NCBI GenBank assembly: GCA_011049715.1
Contig: DRHF01000109.1
Location: forward strand, 1-64,000
Direction of reading: 5' to 3'
From: Desulfobacterales bacterium
Lineage (GTDB): Bacteria > Desulfobacterota > Desulfobacteria > Desulfobacterales > UBA2156
DNA length: 64,000 nt
The translations under genes and the position numbers were made by a program. The notes below the pieces were generated by a model, which saw nothing but the letters and a program-made list of their open reading frames with translations, had not been told where the DNA came from and made no database searches. Below, piece by piece: positions 28,428 to 37,007 of the stretch (position 1 is its first letter; the number at the start of each line of letters is the position of its first letter).

Positions 28428-28539
28428 ATTTTATTTCTCGCCGGAATGGTAGAACCTTTCCGGGTCCACCACTAAAAGTGGTGGCTTAATATCGGAGTTA
28501 AATACCCTTGTTTTTATTTACCTAAGATATGAGCTTATT

Positions 28540-29454
28540 CTATTTTTTTCCCCACCTAAAACAGTAATGAATTATTGTCTCCATCAGCGAGTTATAAAGC
28601 GTGGAAATCAATCCATAAATTCCAAAGAGGCTGAGGCATGATTTAAATGTTTTAATTTTAAAATAATTAGCCAGCTCATTATTAGATATTCTCGAATAGT
28701 ATGCAAACAATGAAGCGTTAGTCATTAAGTGCATTTTGATTTTTTCTTCGCGATTTTTTTTTGAAAGCATGCTATTATCATGAACTCTGTATCTTGCAGG
28801 CGTTATGTCCCCCAAATATTTTCCTTTGCCATACTGCCCAAGAAGCGACCACAGAAACAAATCACCAATTTTAGCTATAGCCATTTCTGGCGGAAAGGCA
28901 GTTATTACATTTCGAAAGCAAGTCGTTAATGTAAATATAGGGGTACGTCTTTGCAATTCAGTTGACTCTAGGTCTCTAAGAGCTCCACCAAAGTTTATAT
29001 TAAGATCTCCAGTTTCATCAAAAGGCTGTGAATTATGATATGTAAGTACATAATCTGGATTTTCTTCCAAAAAAGTCACTTGCTTTTGAAGTTTATGTGG
29101 ATCAACCCAGTAATCATCTCCGTCACAAAGGGCAATGTACTTTGCCCTACTTTGTTTGATGGCAATCGGAGCTATTCTTCTACCCTTTGAATATTGATTT
29201 TCTTCTTGAAGAATAAGCCTTATTATATTTTTGTATTTTCGTGCATACTGCGTGATGATGTTTTTTGTAGAATCGGTTGAAGCATCATCATGAATAATTA
29301 TTTCAAAAGGAAAGTCGGTTTCTTGGTTTAAAAACCCTTCGACTGCATCTTCGATATAATTTTCATGGTTATAAGTAATACAACAAACGCTCACTAAAGG
29401 AGTATTGCTATTACTCCAATTTTTCATTATTTCTTGCTCGGTTTTTGCTCTCAT
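28540..29454 (-). CDS. GT2 glycosyltransferase
   Basis: 304 residues. GT-A motifs: PLVSVCCITYNHENYIEDAV, FEIIIHDDASTDST, RGKxxAL-type segment SRAKYIALCDGDDYWVDP (DxD as DGDD) and a later GDLFLWSLLGQYGK. This fits the WfgS/WfeV-like group of O-antigen transferases. Two starts are possible (29454 or the Met at residue 10). It is followed by the IS200 element, which separates it from the rest of the minus-strand glycosyltransferases. Confidence 0.82.
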   Translation of the reverse strand: MRAKTEQEIMKNWSNSNTPLVSVCCITYNHENYIEDAVEGFLNQETDFPFEIIIHDDASTDSTKNIITQYARKYKNIIRLILQEENQYSKGRRIAPIAIKQSRAKYIALCDGDDYWVDPHKLQKQVTFLEENPDYVLTYHNSQPFDETGDLNINFGGALRDLESTELQRRTPIFTLTTCFRNVITAFPPEMAIAKIGDLFLWSLLGQYGKGKYLGDITPARYRVHDNSMLSKKNREEKIKMHLMTNASLFAYYSRISNNELANYFKIKTFKSCLSLFGIYGLISTLYNSLMETIIHYCFRWGKK

Positions 29455-29522
29455 ACAGATCTCTTATCCTTAATACCCTTAAATAAATTCTCAAACCTCA
29501 CTTACCAATCGGCAAGCTACTT

Positions 29523-30335
29523 TCATGGTTTCTTAACAATATATAGAACACTCTGTTGTGTTATTCCATGTTTGACAAACTGTTGAATACCAAATTCTTC
29601 AACACCCAACTGCTCCAATTCAAAGCCTGCTTCAATAATGCGATCAATAAACCCTTGTTTTGAGTACTTTCTCACATGATCACCTTGGCCAAATCGACGC
29701 CATCTTTCTGCAACATCGCTACAATCAGGATTTTCATCTATTTCCTTAAGTGACAAATCAATGGGAACCATAAGAATGCCTTGACCGCCATTTTTCAGGA
29801 TCCTGTACAATTCCCTTAAAGCCTGACGGTCATCTTCAACATGTTCAAGCATATGTGAGCAAATGAAAAGATCAAAATAGTAATCATTATAAATAGTCAT
29901 ATCTGAGATATCTACTTTATCGTTTACCCCATCTGCGTGGAGATCTGCTGTACGATAATGAAAATAAGGTAATCCTGAGAATTCAGAGATTATAAATGAA
30001 GACAAACCTTTAGTAGGTGCTAAATCAAGCGTATTGAATGAAGTTTTTTTAGAACTTAATTTCTTGCTGATAAATTGTCGCAGATAGATTGCGTACAGCC
30101 TGTCTCTATCAGCAGCGCCACAATGAGGGCAAGAATATTGCTCTCGATTGCACGTTTCGGCTGGTCCTATTTTGTACCCATATTTCTTGAAATTATCAAA
30201 ATAAAACCTGGGAAGTGGCCGAAAACTAATAACTTTTTTCTTGCAAACACTACAGCTATATTTGCCAAAAATATGTATTGCCCCACTGAAATACCTTACA
30301 ATCTCTCTCAATATCCTTTTCCAAATTTTTATCAT
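29523..30335 (-). CDS. Methyltransferase with N-terminal zinc-ribbon-like motif
   Basis: 270 residues. The first 75 residues have two CxxC pairs (CSVCKKK at about 27-30 and CPHCGAADRDR at about 70-73), as a small zinc ribbon. The SAM domain has FNTLDLAPTKGLSSF (atypical motif I without GxGxG), DKVDISDMTIYNDYYFDLFI, CSHMLEHVEDDRQALREL, and DHVRKYSKQGFIDRI. The C-terminal DHVRKYS segment is typical of sugar or glycan methyltransferases. The start overlaps the flippase stop by 4 nt. Substrate not known. Confidence 0.75.
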   Translation of the reverse strand: MIKIWKRILREIVRYFSGAIHIFGKYSCSVCKKKVISFRPLPRFYFDNFKKYGYKIGPAETCNREQYSCPHCGAADRDRLYAIYLRQFISKKLSSKKTSFNTLDLAPTKGLSSFIISEFSGLPYFHYRTADLHADGVNDKVDISDMTIYNDYYFDLFICSHMLEHVEDDRQALRELYRILKNGGQGILMVPIDLSLKEIDENPDCSDVAERWRRFGQGDHVRKYSKQGFIDRIIEAGFELEQLGVEEFGIQQFVKHGITQQSVLYIVKKP

Positions 30336-31804
30336 TTTACCTGTGTCTTCGCTTTAAAAATAATACTTTTTCGCGAAAATAGCATATCACACATCTCCAT
30401 AAAAACACCTGATTGGAAGTAAAGGCAAAGAATACCGTAAATTACTATCCCAATAAATATTTGGGAAAGCAGCAAGGTAATATTGTTGGAGAACGTGACT
30501 AATTGTACAGAATAAATCCCAACTCCCATTACAGCACTTATTGGTAAGTAAGACGCAAAGTCGAACACCTGTTCCTTTAAAGGATAATCGATCATCTTTC
30601 CTGTGTAATAGGCGTTCACAAAATAGGCAAGAAAGGATGTGGCAATCTGCCCATAGATCATGGCTGTGATACCCCACCGGTAAGTGACGGTAATGGCAAT
30701 CACAATCAGGATCCTTTTCAGTATCTCAAGTCGGAATAATAGATTGGAACGACCCTGAGCAATCAAAACATTCAGATTTATTGAATGAACTGGATACAAC
30801 ATTCCAACCACGCAAAGCAATTGCAAGTATGGAACACATGGAATCCATTTTTCGGTGAGCAATACCAGAACCAGCGGTTTGGCCACAATCGCCAAACCTA
30901 CCATTATGGGAAAATTGATCACTACCAGCATGGTCAGCGCCTTACGAAGACCATGTTTTAACCGGGGTTTATCATCCTGCATCGACGAGAACACAGGAAA
31001 AGTAACCCGCCCGACTATACTAGAGATATTTGTTACAGGTAGTTGCTGAAGTTCCTTGGCGCGGGAATAAAACCCCAGGGCCATCGGAGAAAAAAGTTTA
31101 CCTATCACCACAAGATAAATATTTTGGAAAACAGTATCGAGTAAACCCGAAGCAAAAAGACGCGAGCCAAAAGCAAACATACCGCTCAGGGAATCAAAGC
31201 TAAAGACCAGTGATGGGCGCCAGGTGTTGAAAAACCACAATAGAATGATTCGAAAAAGATTGCTGCCAAGCGACTGCCCCACCAGGCTCCAGACGCCAAA
31301 ACCATTGAAAGCCATAGTTATACCAATCGCTCCTGAAACAATAGTGGCTATCATGCTTACTTTTAGTTGTGTCTTGAAATCTAGCTGCTTTGTGAGCAGA
31401 GTAATCTGCACTAGGCCAAAAGCATTAATAATTAGATTAAGAGACAAGGCGTATGTCAGAGTCGCCAACAACGGCTGATTATAAAACCCGGCTATCCACG
31501 GCGCAGATAGACACAGAAGGCCGGCAGCAAGAAAGCCCACAAGAATATTGAAATAAAATATCGAACATTCATCAATATGAGTTACGTCTTGCTTTTGAAT
31601 CAGGGCCTGGCCAAACCCGCTGTCAATAAACGACTGGGCACCAGCCATAAAAATCGCCATCATGGCAATCAGGCCAAACTCTTCGGGTAGAAGCAACCGG
31701 GCCAGAATGATCGAGATGATAAGTTGGATTCCCAACTGGCCAAAGCGCTCAAGAAAACTCCAGAAGAGGGCGTGCAATGTTTTGTTTTTTAATCCGTCTG
31801 ACAT
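30332..31804 (-). CDS. wzx: Polysaccharide flippase, WzxC/MOP family
   Basis: 490 residues with about 12-14 membrane segments. The start LHALFWSFLERFGQLGIQLI and IILARLLLPEEFGLIAMMAI, ALIQKQDVTHIDECSIFYFN, and YSRAKELQQLPVTNISSIVGRVTFPVFSSM are characteristic of the WzxC/TuaB (lipopolysaccharide biosynthesis) branch. It moves undecaprenyl-diphosphate-linked repeat units across the inner membrane. Its presence supports an O-antigen or exopolysaccharide locus; no Wzy polymerase was recognised with certainty. Confidence 0.9.
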   Translation of the reverse strand: MSDGLKNKTLHALFWSFLERFGQLGIQLIISIILARLLLPEEFGLIAMMAIFMAGAQSFIDSGFGQALIQKQDVTHIDECSIFYFNILVGFLAAGLLCLSAPWIAGFYNQPLLATLTYALSLNLIINAFGLVQITLLTKQLDFKTQLKVSMIATIVSGAIGITMAFNGFGVWSLVGQSLGSNLFRIILLWFFNTWRPSLVFSFDSLSGMFAFGSRLFASGLLDTVFQNIYLVVIGKLFSPMALGFYSRAKELQQLPVTNISSIVGRVTFPVFSSMQDDKPRLKHGLRKALTMLVVINFPIMVGLAIVAKPLVLVLLTEKWIPCVPYLQLLCVVGMLYPVHSINLNVLIAQGRSNLLFRLEILKRILIVIAITVTYRWGITAMIYGQIATSFLAYFVNAYYTGKMIDYPLKEQVFDFASYLPISAVMGVGIYSVQLVTFSNNITLLLSQIFIGIVIYGILCLYFQSGVFMEMCDMLFSRKSIIFKAKTQVK

Positions 31805-32025
31805 ATTTCAGGAACTCTTATGCCTCATAAAAGGTTTGGCTACACGATTCAGGATTCGTCAGCACCGCTCGTCTCATTCAGATATGCTCGAAAAATAACC
31901 ATAGCAAAGCGCCAACTGTCCTTTACCGCAAAGTCTCGCTCATTTCTTCGCAGCGCTTTCTGTTGATCGACAGGTGCGTTGCGCGATTCCACGCTGTACA
32001 ACGACCCCGCTGTTCAGAATAGGAG

Positions 32026-32320
32026 CTATGTTTCTGAATTCAGGTGGGCCATAATCTCCTCCGGGGTATTCCACATCAACACGTCAATGATCGAGAGTCC
32101 AGGAACGAAATCCCAGCGTCGGCAATCATATTCCATATTCTGGAATTCTTGGATTTTGAGGGTGATGCCGCTGGCAGCGAAGTTCCCAGTGTCAAAAGTA
32201 TCAGCTCCGCCAGGGGAATTGAGGTATTCCGTCGCGCCCATTGCTTCTGAAATTCGCAGCGCCCAGTCGACGACAAACGCTTTTCAACACTCCCACGTTC
32301 AGGTGCGAGATATAAGATTC
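32026..32320 (-). pseudogene. WbqC-family protein fragment with a frameshift
   Basis: The lower frame reads EAMGATEYLNSPGGADTFD, GITLKIQEFQ and PGLSIIDVLMWNTPEEIM, matching the C-terminal half of WbqC-like proteins from O-antigen loci. The preceding homologous stretch NVGVLKSVCRRLGAANF is in a different frame, with the switch near 32252. The N-terminal half is missing. Confidence 0.65.
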
Positions 32321-32342
32321 CTTTTCATCATCTTTTTGCACA

Positions 32343-32563
32343 ATTTCATTCGATCTGCCGGGTTTTGGTTTTTCCAAAGAAACAGAGAAGTTCAAATACA
32401 CTGTAGGGGTAAAAACGATCTGATTCTTCCTCCTGAAAATGCGTTTAAATTGGAAAAACACTTCAAACATGCCAAAGTAGCACTTCTACCAAAATGTGGT
32501 CATTTACCTCATGAAGAAAAGGCCGATGATTTCAATAAACTCGTTTTACAATATCTTTCTTGA
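32343..32563 (+). pseudogene. Alpha/beta hydrolase fragment with internal deletion
   Basis: One frame gives FDLPGFGFSKETEKFKYTVG, the early oxyanion region of an alpha/beta hydrolase. After a stop near 32418, another frame gives KNDLILPPENAFKLEKHF and LLPKCGHLPHEEKADDFNKL, the catalytic Asp and His region, ending at 32561-32563. The nucleophile elbow and lid between them are deleted, and the two parts are out of frame. Confidence 0.7.
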
Positions 32564-32575
32564 AAATATCGATTT

Positions 32576-33880
32576 TTATGATGTGGGTATCGGTCGAGAA
32601 ACCCATCGAACAAGATGATGATTTAACATATATCCGTCCCAGGGAAGTTCAAATTGCGTCATCGCACCAAGCTCGGTAAATCGCTGTACTCCTTTTTCCG
32701 CAAATAACATTGTCAGGATTTCATATCTTTCCTTTTCAGCAATCAAGCCAACTGATTGTACATTTGGGGTGATAAGATCGGCAACACGCTCCAGACGATC
32801 TACTTTTCTAATGAATAACGTTCTGTTTCCTATTGGGGGTCCCAATTTTATCTCATCGTCCGAAAGAATTGTAAACTCAATACCGTCAGAATACCAAGCT
32901 TTATGAAACATATCATATTGTGCTCTTAAATTCAAAATTGCCGAAACTTCCTTTTGAGTTGGAACTGTTTTAGGAATGGACAGAAGTGCATTATTTAATG
33001 CTTGCTTAAGAAGAAACGCAAATTCTTCCAGTTCAGTTTCATCTTCGGTCTCAAGGAACAATGTGTGAGGCGATGCACAGGCCTTTTGCTCAAAGACGGA
33101 CATGTCCGTGGCAATCCGTTTTGAAATAGTCTCCTTGTCAATTGATTGTAAAGAATTTTTATCGATAATCATCAATGAGGTTTTATTGGAAAAAACCAAA
33201 TCCATGACTCCAAGTTTGGCAGGAAGCGAACGTAAAGCTTTGACGCTATCATCATTTCCCCAAAATATTCGAACGTCTGCATGTTCGGAAATAAATCGTC
33301 CCAATTCTTTCTTAGAACTATCATATCGGATAACAGCAATAGATCTTGCCAACTCTTTGCAACTATGGTTCTCATCAATTGTTACCTTGGAAAGAATTTC
33401 CAAGAGTCGGGCCAGTAAATCACCAGATTGGGAAGATGTCTTGATCAGGTTAACATTTTTAGTTAATATTCCCTGGATTAGTGATAGAAAACCTAAAGTT
33501 GGTACATTACCGGCCATCCAGTGAATCACCAAGCCTCTGGGTAAAGCGCGATATGAGCGGTTTTTTACAGCTGACCCTGACACGAAGCTATCAAGGACAT
33601 ATATGTCTGAAAAACTGTTTTTTAGCAAACGAATTAGATTTGATTTACGGCACCACCCAGCAATATATGCAATACCAGAATTCGGAAAAGCACGATGAAT
33701 GGGATTTTGTCTATCCATTAGTCTCTTACTGAAATCATCGAAAACGTCGATAATCTTACCTACTGGCAATTGTCCCAGAACATTTCCGGCATTTATAATG
33801 CCATCGATAATTTCAGATATTTTATAGTTTTCCTGTGCAACCCGCCCATTATAAAAATCAGCTTGAACTTGCTCCATCAC
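32576..33880 (-). CDS. luxC: LuxC-like acyl-CoA/acyl-protein reductase
   Basis: 434 residues, an aldehyde-dehydrogenase-superfamily protein of the LuxC group, which reduces a thioester-bound acyl chain to an aldehyde using NADPH. Visible features: RGLVIHWMAGNVPTLGFLSL near 115-135, VNLIKTSSQSGDLLARL near 145, VRIFWGNDDSVKALR near 205, and the likely catalytic Cys in FEQKACASPHTLF (about residue 266). The start overlaps the LuxE stop by 4 nt, so the two are coupled. There are no luciferase genes here; O-antigen loci are known to carry LuxC/LuxE pairs of unclear role. Confidence 0.85.
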   Translation of the reverse strand: MMEQVQADFYNGRVAQENYKISEIIDGIINAGNVLGQLPVGKIIDVFDDFSKRLMDRQNPIHRAFPNSGIAYIAGWCRKSNLIRLLKNSFSDIYVLDSFVSGSAVKNRSYRALPRGLVIHWMAGNVPTLGFLSLIQGILTKNVNLIKTSSQSGDLLARLLEILSKVTIDENHSCKELARSIAVIRYDSSKKELGRFISEHADVRIFWGNDDSVKALRSLPAKLGVMDLVFSNKTSLMIIDKNSLQSIDKETISKRIATDMSVFEQKACASPHTLFLETEDETELEEFAFLLKQALNNALLSIPKTVPTQKEVSAILNLRAQYDMFHKAWYSDGIEFTILSDDEIKLGPPIGNRTLFIRKVDRLERVADLITPNVQSVGLIAEKERYEILTMLFAEKGVQRFTELGAMTQFELPWDGYMLNHHLVRWVSRPIPTS

Positions 33881-34989
33881 GCAAATTTCTCCGCCATAAT
33901 ATCACCACAGCCCCGAATTTCAGCTTGCTTTGCTCTCCCCAACACCTTGAAAGTTTTTCCTTTCCTTCCACAAGAACAGTCATCAATCCCTGTAATACAG
34001 CCCACATCCTCTGTTAACACCGAATGCCCGGGATAAGATGTTTGTATTGGGGTAATAAACTGAAGCAAGCCTTCTTCACCAATTCTCATCGGATTTAATG
34101 AAAGCTGATCTCTGACAACAACCTCACCCCATATTGGAACATGTCTTACCCCTGCTTCACATGTTGGATAGATCATACCGGATTGTTCTGTAAAACCGTA
34201 GAAGTCAACAACATCCCCCTTATTAACACCAAAAACGTCACTACAATCGGCAATCAATTTCTTTGGAGATACTTTTTCAGACTCAAGTTTCTTCCATCCA
34301 CCAATGTGTATAATCTTACTGCCTTTGAGTTTGTATTTCATCTTCTTTTCTAAAAGCTTACGTACAACAACCGAGTAAAGAATATAGGTAAAACCAAAAA
34401 TTATAATTTCCTCTTTTGCATTTTCAGCCTCAAGTAAAAGTTTGTCAAATTTATCGTCATCAAGGTTGAACTTCCCATCTATTTCTTCAAGGCAGGTATG
34501 AGTTTTACCGGCACAAAATAATAAGGATCGAATGGTAGAGCTTCTAGCCGTAACTTGCCTATTTCTACCAACAGATTCGGGGGTATCTATAACAATAAAT
34601 TTCCTTCGCTTATTTCCAAGCCGATTAAGGACAACTTTGTTAAAACATTTGGACTGCCGGCGGCTTGTCTCTTTATCCAAAGCTATACGACTAGATCTTC
34701 CACTTGTAGTTGCACTTGAGCTTATAGTTCTGAAAATCTTATTTTCAGGTATAGATAACAGCAATGCATCTTTGAATATAGAAGCTGGCAAGTACGGCAA
34801 TTCTTCAATTTGCTGCCATTTATCATAATTAAACCTTCTCTTCTTGCAGAAGTTTTGATATGGCTGACAATTATTATAATGATGATGTGCTACTTTTCTT
34901 AAAACTTCAATTAATAATGAAGATTTATGCGCTCTATCTAGTGAATATACTTCTTTCATTAAAAGATCGTTAAGATGTTTAAACTCCAT
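33877..34989 (-). CDS. luxE: LuxE-like acyl-protein synthetase
   Basis: 370 residues, an adenylate-forming enzyme of the LuxE group that activates a carboxylic acid as acyl-AMP and passes it to a thiol acceptor. Features: EELPYLPASIFKD near 60, a glycine/serine/threonine-rich nucleotide loop SSSATTSGRSSRI near 90, VDFYGFTEQSGMIYPTC near 258 and VLTEDVGCITGIDDCSCGRKG near 325 with a CxCG motif typical of the family. It lies between an ACP and LuxC, so the acceptor is probably that ACP (inference). Confidence 0.85.
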   Translation of the reverse strand: MEFKHLNDLLMKEVYSLDRAHKSSLLIEVLRKVAHHHYNNCQPYQNFCKKRRFNYDKWQQIEELPYLPASIFKDALLLSIPENKIFRTISSSATTSGRSSRIALDKETSRRQSKCFNKVVLNRLGNKRRKFIVIDTPESVGRNRQVTARSSTIRSLLFCAGKTHTCLEEIDGKFNLDDDKFDKLLLEAENAKEEIIIFGFTYILYSVVVRKLLEKKMKYKLKGSKIIHIGGWKKLESEKVSPKKLIADCSDVFGVNKGDVVDFYGFTEQSGMIYPTCEAGVRHVPIWGEVVVRDQLSLNPMRIGEEGLLQFITPIQTSYPGHSVLTEDVGCITGIDDCSCGRKGKTFKVLGRAKQAEIRGCGDIMAEKFA

Positions 34990-35000
34990 ATTTCTATACC

Positions 35001-35237
35001 TTATGTAAGTTTTGATTCAAAGAATGATACTATCATTTTAAAGTTTTCAAGTTCTATGCCTTCGTCAGGATTTATTTCAATGGAAAAAGTTTCTTCAAGT
35101 GCTGAAATCAACTGAACGTGGGCCAGAGAATCCCAGGATTCAACATTGTCGGGATTCGAGGAATCGGTAATGGAATCCTCATGAACTTCCATAACTTGGG
35201 AAAACACGCCTATACAAGTCTGCCTAACATTATTCAT
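35001..35237 (-). CDS. Stand-alone acyl carrier protein
   Basis: 78 residues from ATG 35237, which has GGAG 8 nt upstream (an earlier TTG in frame lacks a site). The four-helix ACP signature is NVESWDSLAHVQLISALEE, with the phosphopantetheine Ser in WDSLAHV, followed by FSIEINPDEGIELENFKMI. The acidic bias is typical. Placed 11 bp before luxE and 3 bp after a methyltransferase stop, it is presumably the acyl carrier of this cassette rather than of housekeeping fatty acid synthesis. Confidence 0.9.
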   Translation of the reverse strand: MNNVRQTCIGVFSQVMEVHEDSITDSSNPDNVESWDSLAHVQLISALEETFSIEINPDEGIELENFKMIVSFFESKLT

Positions 35238-35261
35238 AAAAAATCTCCAGATTAACAATAT

Positions 35262-36224
35262 TTATTTAACAGCCAAAACTGCTGCGTAATTAATGTTATG
35301 TCCATCTTTCTCAGATTCTTCAATGGTCATTTGTCTTAATGTGCCCAAATGCTCATCTAAAACCCTCCATTTACATTTGTCTATAAAATCTCGAATTTCT
35401 TTCACAGTTCTAAAAAGTAGAATGTGGTCTTCGGCGGGAGAGTTAGCAGCTGTTGAAAAATAGCAAAAGCCTGAGGTTTTCATTTTAGTAGCCATGTTTG
35501 ACATCACTGCTTCACCATCCTGAATATGCTCTATAAGCTCTCCCATCAGCAAAGCATCAAGAGATTCATCCTCAACTGGAATTTCCTTTTGTATATCACA
35601 AATAATGGGCTCTGCTCTTTTGGAATCAACACCAGTTGCTTCAATCATCTTTTGCGTCATTTTCAAAGCTGATGGGCTGATATCAATAAGTTTGGATTGC
35701 ATCTCCGGACAACCGCGCAAGAGCTCGGAATGAAAAAGCCCATGGCCAACACCAACTTCAGCACCATTTGAAAAGTCCTTTACCTTGGGAATAAAACTAT
35801 CAAGAAAAAATTTAAATATTTCCCAATGGTTCGGCCAAAATATCTGGGTCATGCCTAAGCCTACAACATAATCAATCATATAATCGTCACGCCCATAAAC
35901 TTTTCTAAATACTTCTTCATAATCAGAATACCTATAATTGCCTTCTTTCCTAAAGTACATCTCCTCAATGCGAATGGTTTTCGTATACCAGAGATATGTT
36001 TTCGCAATATATTCATATCCATCCTCGCAATCTACTACCTTCAGCATTCTATTTGCAAGACTTTCAGCAAATTCAAAATATCGTTTATCAGCAATATTGC
36101 AATATCTATTAATTGCTTTTTTCTGAAAAGGCGATAACGCGGCAATTTGTTCAATTATTTTATATAAATTCGTGTAGTTTTTTACCATATCAGCCACATT
36201 TTCCTCCCTCATATTATTTTTCAT
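35262..36224 (-). CDS. SAM-dependent methyltransferase-like protein
   Basis: 320 residues. An N-terminal helical domain (1-145) of unknown kind contains FQKKAINRYCNIADKRYFEF. The SAM-binding part begins FSNGAEVGVGHGLFHSELL (motif I) and continues KLIDISPSALKMTQKMIEA, EPIICDIQKEIPVEDESLD, and LLMGELIEHIQDGEAVMSNM. The start overlaps the preceding gene by 11 nt. In this operon it could methylate the acyl chain or the amino sugar; neither can be chosen from sequence. Confidence 0.72.
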   Translation of the reverse strand: MKNNMREENVADMVKNYTNLYKIIEQIAALSPFQKKAINRYCNIADKRYFEFAESLANRMLKVVDCEDGYEYIAKTYLWYTKTIRIEEMYFRKEGNYRYSDYEEVFRKVYGRDDYMIDYVVGLGMTQIFWPNHWEIFKFFLDSFIPKVKDFSNGAEVGVGHGLFHSELLRGCPEMQSKLIDISPSALKMTQKMIEATGVDSKRAEPIICDIQKEIPVEDESLDALLMGELIEHIQDGEAVMSNMATKMKTSGFCYFSTAANSPAEDHILLFRTVKEIRDFIDKCKWRVLDEHLGTLRQMTIEESEKDGHNINYAAVLAVK

Positions 36225-36912
36225 TTTTCTGAATCACTTCCGGCTCATTAAAGAAAAAACATATTTCAGCTTCAAAATTTACATTCAAACCCTTTACTGA
36301 ACATCTGCGAATAAGGTAGCATTTACCATTATGATGAACTGTTGACTTGTTCTTAAACTTGACTTCTTTATATATTGAAAACTCACTATTATCCGGCCAT
36401 TTAAAATTGGTTAAATATGCCCATGATGGCCTACCACTTACCCCAGTATGAATCACCTCGGCCATGCAGTATCGGTAGTTTGCTTCTACTACTCCACGAA
36501 CAAGAGAAAATGTGTCAGATATATTATTTAGAACAGTTAAATATATACCATCTTCACTTTTATACTCATCTTCAATGTATATACTTCGATCATAATCTTC
36601 CTTTCTCTCAACAACTGGTTGTCTTTTTTGTTCAAATAGTAAAAGTTTTTTTCCTCCACTTTCTCCGGTCAAAATGTGCATCTGGGCAGCAGCATCTCGA
36701 CTTATAATATTTGAAGCATCATCATCTTTAATCTCTAAAAAACAATTAGACCTAATGAACCGATTGATTTTGAATGATTTAATACTTGTGATAAATCCAT
36801 TCTCATTACTTATCTTATCTATTTTTTGATAACTTTTCAGCATTTCTTCAAAAATAGTTAAACCATTCACATAATCTCGTTTGCCCAAGTAAAACAATGG
36901 AATATATATCAT
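36214..36912 (-). CDS. Protein of unknown function in the acyl/amino-sugar cassette
   Basis: 232 residues from ATG 36912, chosen because GAGGAG lies 7 nt upstream. Not recognised. The N terminus MIYIPLFYLGKRDYVNGLTI and the C-terminal half, which alternates short beta-like stretches (GIYLTVLNNI, YCMAEVIHTG, YLIRRCSVKGLNVNFEAEI), could suggest a hotdog-like fold, but that is only an impression. No signal peptide, no membrane helix and no clear catalytic motif were seen. Overlap with the methyltransferase downstream shows it belongs to the same transcript. Confidence 0.6.
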   Translation of the reverse strand: MIYIPLFYLGKRDYVNGLTIFEEMLKSYQKIDKISNENGFITSIKSFKINRFIRSNCFLEIKDDDASNIISRDAAAQMHILTGESGGKKLLLFEQKRQPVVERKEDYDRSIYIEDEYKSEDGIYLTVLNNISDTFSLVRGVVEANYRYCMAEVIHTGVSGRPSWAYLTNFKWPDNSEFSIYKEVKFKNKSTVHHNGKCYLIRRCSVKGLNVNFEAEICFFFNEPEVIQKNEK

Positions 36913-37007
36913 ACATATTCTCCTCAATTTTCCATCTTACATTTTAGGTAAATAATAGTGTCTTCTTCCGATGTCTTTTTATCAATAGTTTTTGAATTAT
37001 GTTGCAT

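Larger units (their letters stand above)
27905..28484 (-). mobile_element. IS200/IS605-type element carrying only tnpA
   Basis: A single Y1-transposase gene is bracketed by subterminal hairpins: 8-bp stems at 27905-27923 (CCGCCCGC/GCGGGTGG) and 28466-28484 (CCACCACT/AGTGGTGG), each with a 3-nt loop, plus a smaller hairpin at 27932-27946. These resemble the paired end hairpins such elements use for recognition. Exact cleavage sites are not assigned. It lies next to the IS66 remnant. Confidence 0.75.

Noticed and set aside
33102-33524. 140-codon plus-strand frame
   Set aside because: Antisense shadow of luxC.
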